This document shows, piece by piece, positions 8,647 through 17,140 of a DNA stretch of 64,000 nt. Source of the stretch: an uncultured Flavobacteriaceae bacterium (lineage in GTDB: Bacteria > Bacteroidota > Bacteroidia > Flavobacteriales > Flavobacteriaceae); NCBI GenBank assembly GCA_913052585.1, contig CAJXEB010000005.1:1-64000 (forward strand), written 5' to 3'. Position 1 is the stretch's first letter; every line of letters begins with the position of its first letter. The notes beneath the pieces were generated by a model. It did no database searches. It was not told where the DNA came from and worked only from the letters and a program-made list of their open reading frames with translations. The translations under genes and the position numbers were made by a program.

Positions 8647-10131
8647 TTATTCAACTACTTTAAATGATTCAATTGCTTCATTTGGCTCCATTATGGTATA
8701 ATCTTGCCAAAATGTAGGATCATATTTAGATAAATAGGTCGCTTTAATTAATTTCTTCTCTTCAATAAGGTCGTAGGAAGATTGCGTCATATTTTCCGAC
8801 TCAAAAACAACTAGCTCCTGTTTTTTTAATTGATTTCCTTGAATGTTTAACTTTAGAGAAAGTTCGTTTTGTTTTCTTCTACCTTTTACATTCTTATTTT
8901 TTTCAATAATTTTTAAAGGTCTATCTAATCCCATATAACTACCATCTAAGAGCTCTATAAATCGTGGGCTGTAAGTTCCGTTTTCATCTTTATCAAATAA
9001 CATTTTACCTTTATAAATATCATTTCGATAGGTAATTCCAAAAAGTCCAAATTTGCTTATTGGTTTTACATTTTCAAAATCTAACCGTACAATGGCAAAA
9101 TCTTGTGTATTTACATACATAGTTCCTTTAAAGTCTTTCCCGCCTTTAGGAGTGAATTTTAAAATATAAACAGTCATTTGATTAATTACCGTATAATTGT
9201 CTAAGGTAAATTTATACCTGCTGGATTTATCTAATACATCAATTTTACTATCTTCTTGAAAAACTAATTGCTTGTATAAATTAGCTATTTGATTGCTTAT
9301 TTGTTCTTGAAAGTCTAAATCCCCTTCTTTGTTTTTCTTTTCTAGGGCTACTTTAGCTTCTTCATTTTCTTGAAGGATAGAATCGACTTGCATTTTAGTA
9401 CTAAAGAATCCTGATTTTATTTTTAAATAAGAATCTTTTTTTATGTTTTCATTAAATATAGCTTCTAACTTTTTTCCTATTCCCTCTGCCGATATATCGT
9501 TATTCTTATCGTATAACTCTGCAGCTTTATTAATATTTAGCTTATAATTATTATAATCTCCATATAAATCTGCAACAACCTCTTTATAATAAGAGGATTT
9601 TTTTGGAATTATCCTTGTAATACTATCCATGAGCTCTTTGTTTAACTCTTTAATAGTAGAATTTTTAAATCCAAAGTCCATCTTTTTCATATTACCAATA
9701 TCAGATTGACGAAAGAAAACTTTCTTTTTTGTTAAATTAGAAGCATAGTTATTATCTAAGTTATCTTTAACTCTTTCAATAATCTCTTTAGTAGTGAGCA
9801 CCTCAGTAGTTAAAAATACTTCTTTAAGTTCGTAAAGCTTAGGAATCAATGGTATTATTATCCCTTCGTTTTCTTTAAAGACAACTCCTTTTGTTTCATA
9901 TCCCATGTAAGATATGTAAATAGAATCTTGAGGTTTTTTAACATTTTCCAATAAAAATGTAAATTCTCCTTCTTCGTTAGAAACCATTCCTTGATACGAT
10001 CCTGTTTCAATAGTAGCGTAGGAAACGGGCTCCTGAGTATCTTGATCGATAACCTTTGCCGAGAAAGATTGTGCATTTGCAAATGAGAAAATAAGAAAGC
10101 TGAGTAGCGTTAATGAATATTTTAAAGACAT
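8647..10131 (-). CDS. Secreted protein with carboxypeptidase-regulatory-like domain
   Basis: A 494-residue exported protein. The signal peptide covers about residues 1-20 (ending FANAQ). A CarboxypepD_reg-like beta sandwich follows at about 22-105 (DQDTQEPVSYATIETGSYQG and NEEGEFTF). The rest is a conserved Bacteroidota region of unknown function with a Lys/Glu-rich helical middle (about 110-300) and a beta-rich C-terminal half. The same N-terminal domain opens TonB-dependent receptors, but no plug or barrel follows here. It is probably periplasmic or attached to the outer membrane. No sorting domain was seen. Confidence 0.75.
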   Translation of the reverse strand: MSLKYSLTLLSFLIFSFANAQSFSAKVIDQDTQEPVSYATIETGSYQGMVSNEEGEFTFLLENVKKPQDSIYISYMGYETKGVVFKENEGIIIPLIPKLYELKEVFLTTEVLTTKEIIERVKDNLDNNYASNLTKKKVFFRQSDIGNMKKMDFGFKNSTIKELNKELMDSITRIIPKKSSYYKEVVADLYGDYNNYKLNINKAAELYDKNNDISAEGIGKKLEAIFNENIKKDSYLKIKSGFFSTKMQVDSILQENEEAKVALEKKNKEGDLDFQEQISNQIANLYKQLVFQEDSKIDVLDKSSRYKFTLDNYTVINQMTVYILKFTPKGGKDFKGTMYVNTQDFAIVRLDFENVKPISKFGLFGITYRNDIYKGKMLFDKDENGTYSPRFIELLDGSYMGLDRPLKIIEKNKNVKGRRKQNELSLKLNIQGNQLKKQELVVFESENMTQSSYDLIEEKKLIKATYLSKYDPTFWQDYTIMEPNEAIESFKVVE

Positions 10132-10221
10132 TGTTTAATAATTATGGTTATAAATATAGACGCAATTAATGTTAAAGAAGTTGTCTGCAAACTAGTAGAC
10201 GAGTTAGTATAAAATCTGTTA

Positions 10222-10353
10222 CTACAAATTGACCTTTTTCATTTTTTCCTTATCCTCTTTAGTGGGCGAAATTTTATATAATAAATAACCAAAACCTACC
10301 ACTAAATGCAAGATAAAAATTGCAAATACTATATAAAGTCAAAAGTCTGACAT
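10222..10353 (-). pseudogene. Small single-helix membrane protein with an in-frame TGA
   Basis: On the minus strand ATG at 10351-10353 opens a 43-codon frame reading MSDF, a TGA codon (10339-10341), then LYIVFAIFILHLVVGFGYLL and a charged tail ending MKKVNL with TAG at 10222-10224. The hydrophobic helix and tail form one coherent small membrane protein, and the TGA sits where a Trp codon (TGG) would be one transition away. I call it a pseudogene with one nonsense mutation. A sequencing error is possible. Confidence 0.6.
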
Positions 10354-10400
10354 TAGAAATTAAAATTTGTTAAGCTGATGTGAAATTAATTATATAATAA

Positions 10401-10430
10401 AAAAACCCAGAATTTTCATTCTGGGTTATA
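10401..10430 (-). terminator. Rho-independent terminator after the Omp28-like gene
   Basis: The perfect 9-bp inverted repeat AACCCAGAA / TTCTGGGTT (10404-10412 and 10419-10427) has a 6-base loop. On the minus strand it is followed by eight T and lies 25 bases past the stop of the gene at 10452. Confidence 0.85.
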
Positions 10431-10451
10431 AAATTAAAAAAATTAATTTAT

Positions 10452-11420
10452 TTATTGTTTTATAATTTTAGATACTTTTTTTACTCCATTTTCATAAAAT
10501 GAAAGTAAATATACACCTTGTGGTAAGTGAGCTACATTAATAACTGTAGCGTAGTTGTTTTGTACTAATATCTTTTTACCTAAAAGGTCATAAAGTTCGA
10601 TGTTAGTAACTGCAAGAGCATCTGTAGCGGCTAAAAACAATTTGTTTTGAACTGGATTTGGATAGAAATACGCATTATTAACTTGGCTTACATCTCCACC
10701 GTCTGAAAGAACTACTTCTTCTACATTTATAAAGTCTCCTTGAAGAATTTCTTTAGTATCATTATCTTGAATGAAGTAGGTTATTTCACATTTATCTATT
10801 ACCCAAGTTGGGTCTAAATCAAAACTAAAGTCTATTTCTAATTGATCGCTAGATGAAAAATCGATTGCTGTCCCATTTCCATCAGGAAACATTGCTCTTT
10901 CAACATGATCCAATTCTGTTTCACCTTGCCAAACTTCAGGAATATCAGATTCCGTTAAAACAATATGTAAAACCAAATTCTCACCAGTGTATTCAGCTAC
11001 TTTGTCTAAAGTAACAACTCCGCTTAAAACGCCTTCTAGCACTTCGGCACCAATAGTAGTAGTAAATGAAGATGGAGTATTCATACGATCTTGATAATAT
11101 TGAAGATGTATACTTTGCGTAGCCCAATCATCATAACCTATATGATTAGCATCGTAATACGTTGTTGGAAACCAAGGAAAATCATAATAATCTTCCCTTA
11201 AAATTGAAGCAGAATTAGTATAAGCATCGTTATTATGATATTCTACAATAGCAATTTCTAAACCTTGATCAATAAAATCATGAAGGATATCTACAACTGC
11301 TGGACAAGAAGGACACCAAGTTCCAGTACCGACTTCAACAACCACTTTTTGTCTATCTACTTGTTGAGCAAATAACGTAACAGTGCTTATTAATAATAAC
11401 ATCGTAAATAATTGTTTCAT
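10452..11420 (-). CDS. Omp28-like thioredoxin-fold protein with T9SS sorting domain
   Basis: A 322-residue secreted protein. Signal peptide at about 1-18. A thioredoxin-like region follows with VEVGTGTWCPSCPAVVDIL (Cys pair in WCPSC, near residues 36-39), as in Omp28-related outer-membrane proteins. A beta-rich middle follows. The C-terminal about 75 residues match a T9SS type A sorting domain (FYPNPVQNKLFL, ELYDLLGKK, GVYLLSFYENG, KKVSKIIKQ). It should be exported across the outer membrane and anchored or released. A redox role is inferred from the CxxC only. Confidence 0.88.
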   Translation of the reverse strand: MKQLFTMLLLISTVTLFAQQVDRQKVVVEVGTGTWCPSCPAVVDILHDFIDQGLEIAIVEYHNNDAYTNSASILREDYYDFPWFPTTYYDANHIGYDDWATQSIHLQYYQDRMNTPSSFTTTIGAEVLEGVLSGVVTLDKVAEYTGENLVLHIVLTESDIPEVWQGETELDHVERAMFPDGNGTAIDFSSSDQLEIDFSFDLDPTWVIDKCEITYFIQDNDTKEILQGDFINVEEVVLSDGGDVSQVNNAYFYPNPVQNKLFLAATDALAVTNIELYDLLGKKILVQNNYATVINVAHLPQGVYLLSFYENGVKKVSKIIKQ

Positions 11421-11484
11421 GGCTAAGGTTTTAAATTTTTTATAAATATATTATTTTTAATTAATCTATTAGAAACTAGTAGTT

Positions 11485-11515
11485 CTTATTTAAAGATAAA
11501 GTATCTTTAAATAAG
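11485..11515. repeat. Perfect 14-bp inverted repeat with a 3-base loop
   Basis: CTTATTTAAAGATA (11485-11498) and TATCTTTAAATAAG (11502-11515) are exact reverse complements. The site is 65 bases upstream of the Omp28-like start (minus strand) and 27 bases upstream of the broken gene at 11542. It could be an operator for either or an RNA hairpin. No flanking T run on the useful side argues against a terminator. Confidence 0.5.
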
Positions 11516-11541
11516 CAAAACAGGGATAATCGTCTATAAAA

Positions 11542-11982
11542 TTGAAATACATAATATTTGCTTTTCTGATTTTGATAATATTTTCGTTTAACTCAAAATA
11601 TGACAAATACAAATAATTTGGTGACATGTATACCTTACTTTCCATAGATTTTGAAAGTGATATAACACATCTGATAAATAAAGTTAATAATCAAATCGAT
11701 GTAATTGCTTTAGATACTATAAAATATAAAAATGTGACTGAATTTCACAATCTGATTTCTGCATACAACAAATATATTGAACAGCTAGAATCTAAATTAG
11801 TGGAAGCAACTGAAAACCCATTTTGCTAAAATGATGTTATATCTGAATTGGGACTTGAATATTTAATAAAAAATAATTTTTATCGAGCAAAACTGTTACT
11901 GCTAATCAATGATAAAAACTTAAAACAACAAGTTAGAAATAAACTCAAAGCTATCAGTTCTCAAAACAAAAAAAAACATTAA
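11542..11982 (+). pseudogene. Degraded small secreted protein with two in-frame stops
   Basis: One reading frame from TTG 11542 to TAA 11980-11982 is coherent but interrupted twice by TAA (11614-11616 and 11827-11829). The first piece reads like a signal peptide (KYIIFAFLILIIFSFNSKY), the second (from ATG 11626) is a 67-residue polar helical segment, and the third is SELGLEYLIKNNFYRAKLLL to the Lys-rich end. Keeping the same frame across both stops over 440 bases suggests a recently inactivated gene of about 145 codons. The piece 11626-11829 could be expressed alone. Family not recognised. Confidence 0.5.
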
Positions 11983-11986
11983 TACT

Positions 11987-12871
11987 ATGAAAAGAAATTT
12001 ATCAGAGGTTTTTCAAATATCAATAGGTATTCTGTTAGCTAGTGTTGGATTAAAAATGTTTCTACTTCCAAATGGCTTTTTGGATGGCGGTGTTACAGGT
12101 ATTGCTATTTTACTAAGTGAGCTTTTCGACTTCGATATTTCTTATTTTCTAATATTAGTAAGTATCCCATTTCTCATATTGGCTTGGTTTAATCTATCTA
12201 GAAGAATTTTTATCAAATCAGTCATATCAATCATCGCATTAGCGGTTATTATTCATTTTGAAAACTTTAATGCAATTACCGATGATAAGCTTCTAATTGC
12301 AATATTTGGCGGTCTTTTTTTAGGTGCTGGAATTGGCTTGACTATTAAGAATGGTGCTGTTTTAGATGGTTCAGAAATATTAGGGATTTTTATAAATGAT
12401 CGCTTAGGAATAAGTATCGGTAAGGTGATCCTTTTATTTAATGCAGTATTATTTAGCGCTACTGCAATATTACTTTCTATCGAGGTGGCAATGTACTCCA
12501 TATTAACATTTATTGTTACCGGTAAAGTTATTGATCTTATGATCGAGGGTTTTGAAGATTATGTTGGATTAATGATTTTCTCTGAAAAAGTTGCTGAAAT
12601 TAATAAGGAACTTATTAGAGTGGTTGGAGCGGGCACCACTTTATACCAAGGATCTGGGGGTTTTGGAGAAAGAGGTCTTCAAACTAATAAAGAAATTATC
12701 CATACGGTAATTAACAGGATTGATATTAGAAGAACCTACAATTTAATAGACTCCATAGATAAGAAAGCCTTTATTATTGAATTTGATGTAAATAAGATAA
12801 AAGGAGGCGTTTACACAAAATTTCTCTCTAAGGAAGGCTTAAAAAAACTATCACCAAAAAAATATGTGTAA
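11987..12871 (+). CDS. YitT family membrane protein (DUF161 with DUF2179)
   Basis: A 294-residue protein with five or six membrane helices in the first 190 residues (DUF161/YitT_membrane; GLKMFLLPNGFLDGGVTGIA at about 22-41) and a C-terminal cytoplasmic DUF2179 domain (about 215-285; VVGAGTTLYQGSGGFGERG). The family is widespread and its transport substrate is not established. It starts 4 bases after the end of the preceding broken gene, so the two may have shared a transcript. Full length, no defects. Confidence 0.9.
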   Translation: MKRNLSEVFQISIGILLASVGLKMFLLPNGFLDGGVTGIAILLSELFDFDISYFLILVSIPFLILAWFNLSRRIFIKSVISIIALAVIIHFENFNAITDDKLLIAIFGGLFLGAGIGLTIKNGAVLDGSEILGIFINDRLGISIGKVILLFNAVLFSATAILLSIEVAMYSILTFIVTGKVIDLMIEGFEDYVGLMIFSEKVAEINKELIRVVGAGTTLYQGSGGFGERGLQTNKEIIHTVINRIDIRRTYNLIDSIDKKAFIIEFDVNKIKGGVYTKFLSKEGLKKLSPKKYV

Positions 12872-13002
12872 AATAGTGACGATAGTCCTCGTAAATTGAA
12901 GGTGCTAAGTACCTTGGATTTAAAGTTACTATCTTTGGAATGAAAGCACATATTTAAAGAGCATATTTTCCCAAAGTCAATCATTACAAAGAACGACCTA
13001 CT

Positions 13003-14391
13003 ATGAAAAACAAATTAATAAATTTCCTACTCTTATTGGTTTTGGGGTTTATATTAATTAGTGCTACTATTGATTTAAATAATCTTTTTAATTATGCCAA
13101 CCAAGATGTTCCTGACTATATTACCAAAGACAATACCGATGGTAACCTTATTAATGATAAAGCAGCTACCTTAGGTCGAGTTCTTTTCTACGACAAAAAC
13201 CTTTCCAGCGATGGCACCATAGCTTGTGCCAGTTGTCATTTACAGGCGCACGCTTTTGGCGATCCAAACGTTCAGAGTACTGGCATTAATGGACTTACAG
13301 CTCGACATTCCCCGCGACTTGTAAATCCCAGATTTTCACGCGAAACACATTTTTTTTGGGACGAACGTGCAGAAACATTGGAAGATCAGACGACCCAGCC
13401 CATACAGGACCACATAGAAATGGGTTTCAGCGGTACCAATGGTGATCCTAATTTAAACGATCTTATAAATCATTTAGAAAGTATTGAATATTACAGCAGC
13501 CTTTTCGAATTTGCTTTTGGCGATACCGAGATCACAGAAAATCGTATGCAATTAGCCTTAGCTCAATTTATAAGAAGTATACAATCCTTCGATTCCCGAT
13601 TCGATGAAGGTTTTGCGCAAGTAAACAACACAAGTGAACCTTTTCCAAATTTCACAGGGCAAGAGAATAGGGGTAAACATTTATTTATAAATACTCCTAA
13701 TGAGGGTACTGGTTGTGCAGATTGTCATATTCCTCCGGAATTTTCAATTACCATACATTCTCATAATAATGGTGTGATTACCGTAGCTGGAATGCCTGGT
13801 GAAATAGATTTAACAATTACCCATCCTCCATCCCTTAGAGATCTTGTAAACCCAGATGGTGTCTTAAATAGTCCCCTAATGCATGACGGAAGTTTTACCA
13901 GTCTTTTAGAGGTGGTTAATCATTATAATAATATACCTGATAACCCTGAAAACAACAATTTAGACACCCGATTAACAGACGTCAACGGAGCGCCACAAGA
14001 GCTAAATCTTACTGAAAATCAAAAACAAGACCTTATTGCGTTTTTGCAAACACTTAGCGGTACAGACATTTATACGAACGAAAAATGGTCCGATCCTTTC
14101 AATCTGGACGGCTCTATAGAAATAATAGGACCCACTTTGGGTATTTCTGAAGGCAGTCTGATTCCTTTCATCTCTATTTCCCCAAACCCCATAGTACATA
14201 ATACAACAGTTGAAACCAACCTTGGTTATTTCAAAATATGGGTTTATGACAATACAGGAAAGTTATTACTCCAAAAGGAAGCTAATACGCAAACAATATT
14301 AGATTTTAGTACCATAGCTACCGGATTGTATTTTGTGAAAGTAACTACAGAAAGTGGCTTGCAAATTACCAAACACATAGTGAAGAAGTAA
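13003..14391 (+). CDS. Di-haem cytochrome c peroxidase with T9SS sorting domain
   Basis: A 462-residue exported protein of the bacterial cytochrome c peroxidase/MauG family. N-terminal signal or anchor helix at about 6-23. Two haem c sites are visible: CASCH (residues 75-79) and CADCH (238-242). The helical segments between them follow the CCP fold, with VNHYNN and LTENQKQDLIAFLQTLSG near the end of the domain. The last about 70 residues are a T9SS type A sorting domain (ISPNPIV, LYFVKVTTESG, ITKHIVKK). Surface delivery by T9SS would place a haem enzyme outside the periplasm, which is unusual but recurrent in Bacteroidota. It could reduce peroxide or oxidise an external substrate. Confidence 0.93.
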   Translation: MKNKLINFLLLLVLGFILISATIDLNNLFNYANQDVPDYITKDNTDGNLINDKAATLGRVLFYDKNLSSDGTIACASCHLQAHAFGDPNVQSTGINGLTARHSPRLVNPRFSRETHFFWDERAETLEDQTTQPIQDHIEMGFSGTNGDPNLNDLINHLESIEYYSSLFEFAFGDTEITENRMQLALAQFIRSIQSFDSRFDEGFAQVNNTSEPFPNFTGQENRGKHLFINTPNEGTGCADCHIPPEFSITIHSHNNGVITVAGMPGEIDLTITHPPSLRDLVNPDGVLNSPLMHDGSFTSLLEVVNHYNNIPDNPENNNLDTRLTDVNGAPQELNLTENQKQDLIAFLQTLSGTDIYTNEKWSDPFNLDGSIEIIGPTLGISEGSLIPFISISPNPIVHNTTVETNLGYFKIWVYDNTGKLLLQKEANTQTILDFSTIATGLYFVKVTTESGLQITKHIVKK

Positions 14392-14540
14392 AAAAGTGTC
14401 TGATTATATAGTTGATGTTCCCAAAATTGGTTAATCGAAAATTCCTAAATAAAAAATACAAATTTAGAATGGATTTTTAAACAATTGATCTGATCTTTGG
14501 TAAAATTCATCTGGTTATTCCACTGTAATTCTATTGCTCT

Positions 14541-14918
14541 TTAATTAACACCTGGACCATTATATATTTCCATTTCTATTATAGTATCTAAATTACTTCT
14601 ACTTAAACTTATGGATAAGCTACCTATATCTTTTACAATTGTATCATTTATTTCAATAAACTCATAAAGTCCACCAATTTCAAAATCAAAAATAATAGAA
14701 TTTACAGCATCTTTTTCAACGAGTATTACTGTTTTGTAATTGTGTTGTGTTGAATCAATAAACTTATTAGCTACATAACCCGAATATTGTGCTTTCTTAT
14801 AATTATTGGAAGCTGACGTATAATTATAATCATAAATTTTAGGCAAAATTAATTTTGGAGCATAAAACATAATACTTAAAAAAACTAATACTAAAAGAAA
14901 ACTATACCTTTTTTTCAT
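14541..14918 (-). CDS. Hypothetical membrane-anchored protein
   Basis: A 125-residue protein with a basic N-terminus (MKKRYS) and one hydrophobic segment (about 6-25) that could be an uncleaved anchor, followed by a polar beta-rich domain ending SNLDTIIEMEIYNGPGVN. No known family was recognised. It stands alone on the minus strand. Normal codon use and a clean start support a real gene. Confidence 0.55.
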   Translation of the reverse strand: MKKRYSFLLVLVFLSIMFYAPKLILPKIYDYNYTSASNNYKKAQYSGYVANKFIDSTQHNYKTVILVEKDAVNSIIFDFEIGGLYEFIEINDTIVKDIGSLSISLSRSNLDTIIEMEIYNGPGVN

Positions 14919-15008
14919 AATGGTTATTTTGAATTAAATAACAATAATAATTACAAACGGGACATCATATTCTGTTTGGTACTCAGCTCCTCTTAATATA
15001 GTTCCAAT

Positions 15009-15032
15009 TATATTTGAATTTGTTCAAATATA
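15009..15032. repeat. Perfect 10-bp inverted repeat
   Basis: TATATTTGAA (15009-15018) and TTCAAATATA (15023-15032) flank TTTG. It lies in the 236-base gap between the hypothetical gene at 14541-14918 and tRNA-Asn. Apart from this, the gap holds only the tRNA terminator. Purpose unknown. Confidence 0.35.
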
Positions 15033-15118
15033 AAAATCAAAATATTCTATTCCTGTTCCCACTCATATTCCGAGCTCATTTGAAGCTTTAAAAATTAACC
15101 AAAACCTTATAAAAGCAA

Positions 15119-15148
15119 AAACCCTCTATATCAATGATATAAAGGGTT
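15119..15148 (-). terminator. Terminator downstream of tRNA-Asn
   Basis: AACCCT and AGGGTT at the base, with TATATCA/TGATATA inside, form a hairpin. On the minus strand it is followed by TTTTTGCTTTT. It lies just past the 3' end of the tRNA. Confidence 0.7.
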
Positions 15149-15154
15149 ATTATG

Positions 15155-15228
15155 CTCCTCTTCTTGGACTCGAACCAAGGACACCCTGATTAACAGTCAG
15201 GTGCTCTAACCAGCTGAGCTAAAGAGGA
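15155..15228 (-). tRNA. tRNA-Asn (GTT)
   Basis: A 74-nt cloverleaf on the minus strand. The acceptor pairs TCCTCTT with AAGAGGA, the D arm reads GCTCAGCTGGTTAGAGC, the anticodon loop CTGTTAA has the GTT anticodon at 15192-15194, and the T arm is TTGGTTCGAGTCCAA. The discriminator is G. The CCA end is not encoded in full. Confidence 0.97.
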
Positions 15229-15302
15229 ATTTATTTTTTTAATCGTAATTTTAAGAACTTAAGTTTTACCTTTTAAAACCTTATTCGTTTCGTAGGCGGG
15301 TG

Positions 15303-15333
15303 CAAATATAAATTATTTTTTATCTGCAGCAAA
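15303..15333 (-). promoter_or_regulatory. Bacteroidota-type promoter of tRNA-Asn
   Basis: On the minus strand TTTG (plus 15330-15333) is separated by exactly 19 bp from TATATTTG (plus 15303-15310). This matches the phylum consensus TTTG then TAnnTTTG. Transcription would begin about 65 bases before the mature tRNA. Confidence 0.7.
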
Positions 15334-15350
15334 CAATTTTTATTTTTTTA

Positions 15351-16676
15351 TTATTTAAATAACCATCTATAAACATCATTCCCGTTTGCGAATAATACCA
15401 ATGCAATTAATAATATAAATCCTGCCATCTGTGCATACTCCATTACCTTTTCATTAGGCTTACGTCCTGTAGCCATTTCATAGAGTAAAAACACTACGTG
15501 TCCACCATCTAATGCTGGTATTGGAAGAATATTCATAAATGCTAAAATAATTGAAATTAAAGCTGTCGTATGCCAGAAAGAAATCCAGCTCCATGTACCA
15601 GGAAACAAATTAGCAATGGCTCCAAAACCACCTACTTGTGTAGCTCCTTCAGATGTAAATACGTACTTAAACTGTTTTACATAGTCCGTTAAAACATTAT
15701 ATCCGTAATTGATTCCTCCTCCTAAGCTTTCAACAAAGCTATATTTTACTTCTTTATATGCATTTACATATTCTAGTCCGTAATTATTAATACCGATAGT
15801 TCCATCTTCTCCGGGAGTAACTTTTAAGGTTTCTAAATTACCATTTCTATCAATATTTAAAGTAACTTCCGTATTAGGATTCGCTTTTATATTTTCTGAT
15901 AAACTTGCCCAATTCAGCGTTTCTACTCCATTAATTGAAAGAATTTTATCTCCTTTTAATAATCCAGCTTTTTCAGCAGGATTATTTGGAATAATGGTAT
16001 CTAAAATAGTACCCCTTACAGGCTGAAAAGGTTTTAGCTCTCCTGCTTTAAACATGGTCATACCCACTTCCTCCGGAATCGTTATAGTTTCCGTATTTCC
16101 ATCGGTGTGTTTTACTGTAAGTGTGTTTACATCTCTTAAGAACAAGTAACGGTTTAGATCATTTAAGTTTTCAAAATCATCTCCATTAAGTTTTAAAACT
16201 TTATCTCCATGTTTAAATCCTAAGTCTTTAAATGTTTGAGAAACAGCAAAACCATGAGGTAATTCGTCATTGGTAACAATTTTTTGACCTACAAAGTAAA
16301 AGATGCAAATATAAATTACAAAACCAACAATTATATTAACGGTTACACCACCTAACATAATAATTAATCGTTGCCAAGCTGGTTTCGATCTAAATTCCCA
16401 AGGTTGTGGAGGCAAAGCCATTTGCTCCTTGTCCATACTCTCATCGATCATCCCAGATATTTTCACATATCCTCCAAGTGGCAACCAACCTATTCCGTAA
16501 GTAGTTTCTCCTATCTTCTTTTTAAATAAAGAGAACTTTATATCAAAGAAAAGATAAAACTTCTCTACACGAGTTTTAAATAATTTGGCAGGTATAAAAT
16601 GCCCCAACTCGTGAAGGACAATTAATAAAGAAAGGCTTAATAACAGTTGTAATGCTTTAACAGCAAATGGGCTCAT
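15351..16676 (-). CDS. rseP: Site-2 zinc metalloprotease RseP
   Basis: An intramembrane protease of the inner membrane that cleaves anti-sigma factors and leftover signal peptides. The 441-residue protein has the zinc site HELGH at about 22-26 in the first helix, PDZ repeats (about 130-300, with two GD.(V/I)LK..G segments near HGDKVLKLNG and KGDKILSING), and the second active-site block NILPIPALDGG in the C-terminal membrane part. The ends are complete. It is usually called the sigma-E protease, but Bacteroidota have other anti-sigma targets. Confidence 0.96.
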   Translation of the reverse strand: MSPFAVKALQLLLSLSLLIVLHELGHFIPAKLFKTRVEKFYLFFDIKFSLFKKKIGETTYGIGWLPLGGYVKISGMIDESMDKEQMALPPQPWEFRSKPAWQRLIIMLGGVTVNIIVGFVIYICIFYFVGQKIVTNDELPHGFAVSQTFKDLGFKHGDKVLKLNGDDFENLNDLNRYLFLRDVNTLTVKHTDGNTETITIPEEVGMTMFKAGELKPFQPVRGTILDTIIPNNPAEKAGLLKGDKILSINGVETLNWASLSENIKANPNTEVTLNIDRNGNLETLKVTPGEDGTIGINNYGLEYVNAYKEVKYSFVESLGGGINYGYNVLTDYVKQFKYVFTSEGATQVGGFGAIANLFPGTWSWISFWHTTALISIILAFMNILPIPALDGGHVVFLLYEMATGRKPNEKVMEYAQMAGFILLIALVLFANGNDVYRWLFK

Positions 16677-17085
16677 AGTCTATAAAATTAACGGCAAAAA
16701 TAGAAAATTTATGTTATAAACCTCTTGTACCTTACGTTTATTCCCTTTTAATTAATGATATATGTATGATCCCGAAATTTGTTTTAAAACGAACAAATAG
16801 TAATCCTGTTGTAAGGTCGCTAATAACGACCGTTTCAGAATATTTTTTCTCTTTTATAAATTGTACTAAAACATTATATATTTTAATGTTTTCAATTTTT
16901 AAATAAGCTGGTTAATTAATATGTATAATTTATTGAACACCTTGCATAAACACTTCTGCTCCTAACTGTCTATTTTACATGTGTGAAACAATGGAGCGTT
17001 TATTAAAAGAGTGAAAATTAAAAATGGGAGGAGTACTCGTTTTTTATATGACGATATTTTCACAAAATTAGCAAACACTTTTTAC
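16677..17085. other. Intergenic region between rseP and the SCO1 gene
   Basis: Between the divergent rseP and SCO1 genes lie 464 bases, very AT-rich in parts. The only frame of note is a 46-codon run from ATG 16766 to TAA 16904-16906, which has no recognisable features and which I regard as chance. No hairpin with a T run and no tRNA was seen. The right end holds the SCO1 promoter. Confidence 0.4.
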
Positions 17086-17115
17086 TTGTAATGTGATAAA
17101 AGTCGCATAACTTTG
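17086..17115 (+). promoter_or_regulatory. Promoter of the SCO1 gene
   Basis: TTG at 17086-17088, a 19-bp spacer, and TAACTTTG at 17108-17115 match the Bacteroidota promoter pattern. The box is 25 bases before the ATG at 17141. Confidence 0.65.
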
Positions 17116-17140
17116 TTTTTTAAAAAATTACCTCTCGATT

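Noticed and set aside
12872-13002. Possible regulatory repeats between the YitT and peroxidase genes
   Set aside because: AAGGT/ACCTT and short similar words are present, but no consistent stem or box could be supported.
16766-16906. 46-codon open frame in the rseP-SCO1 gap
   Set aside because: No recognisable features, no promoter or coupling, and the length is expected by chance in AT-rich DNA.
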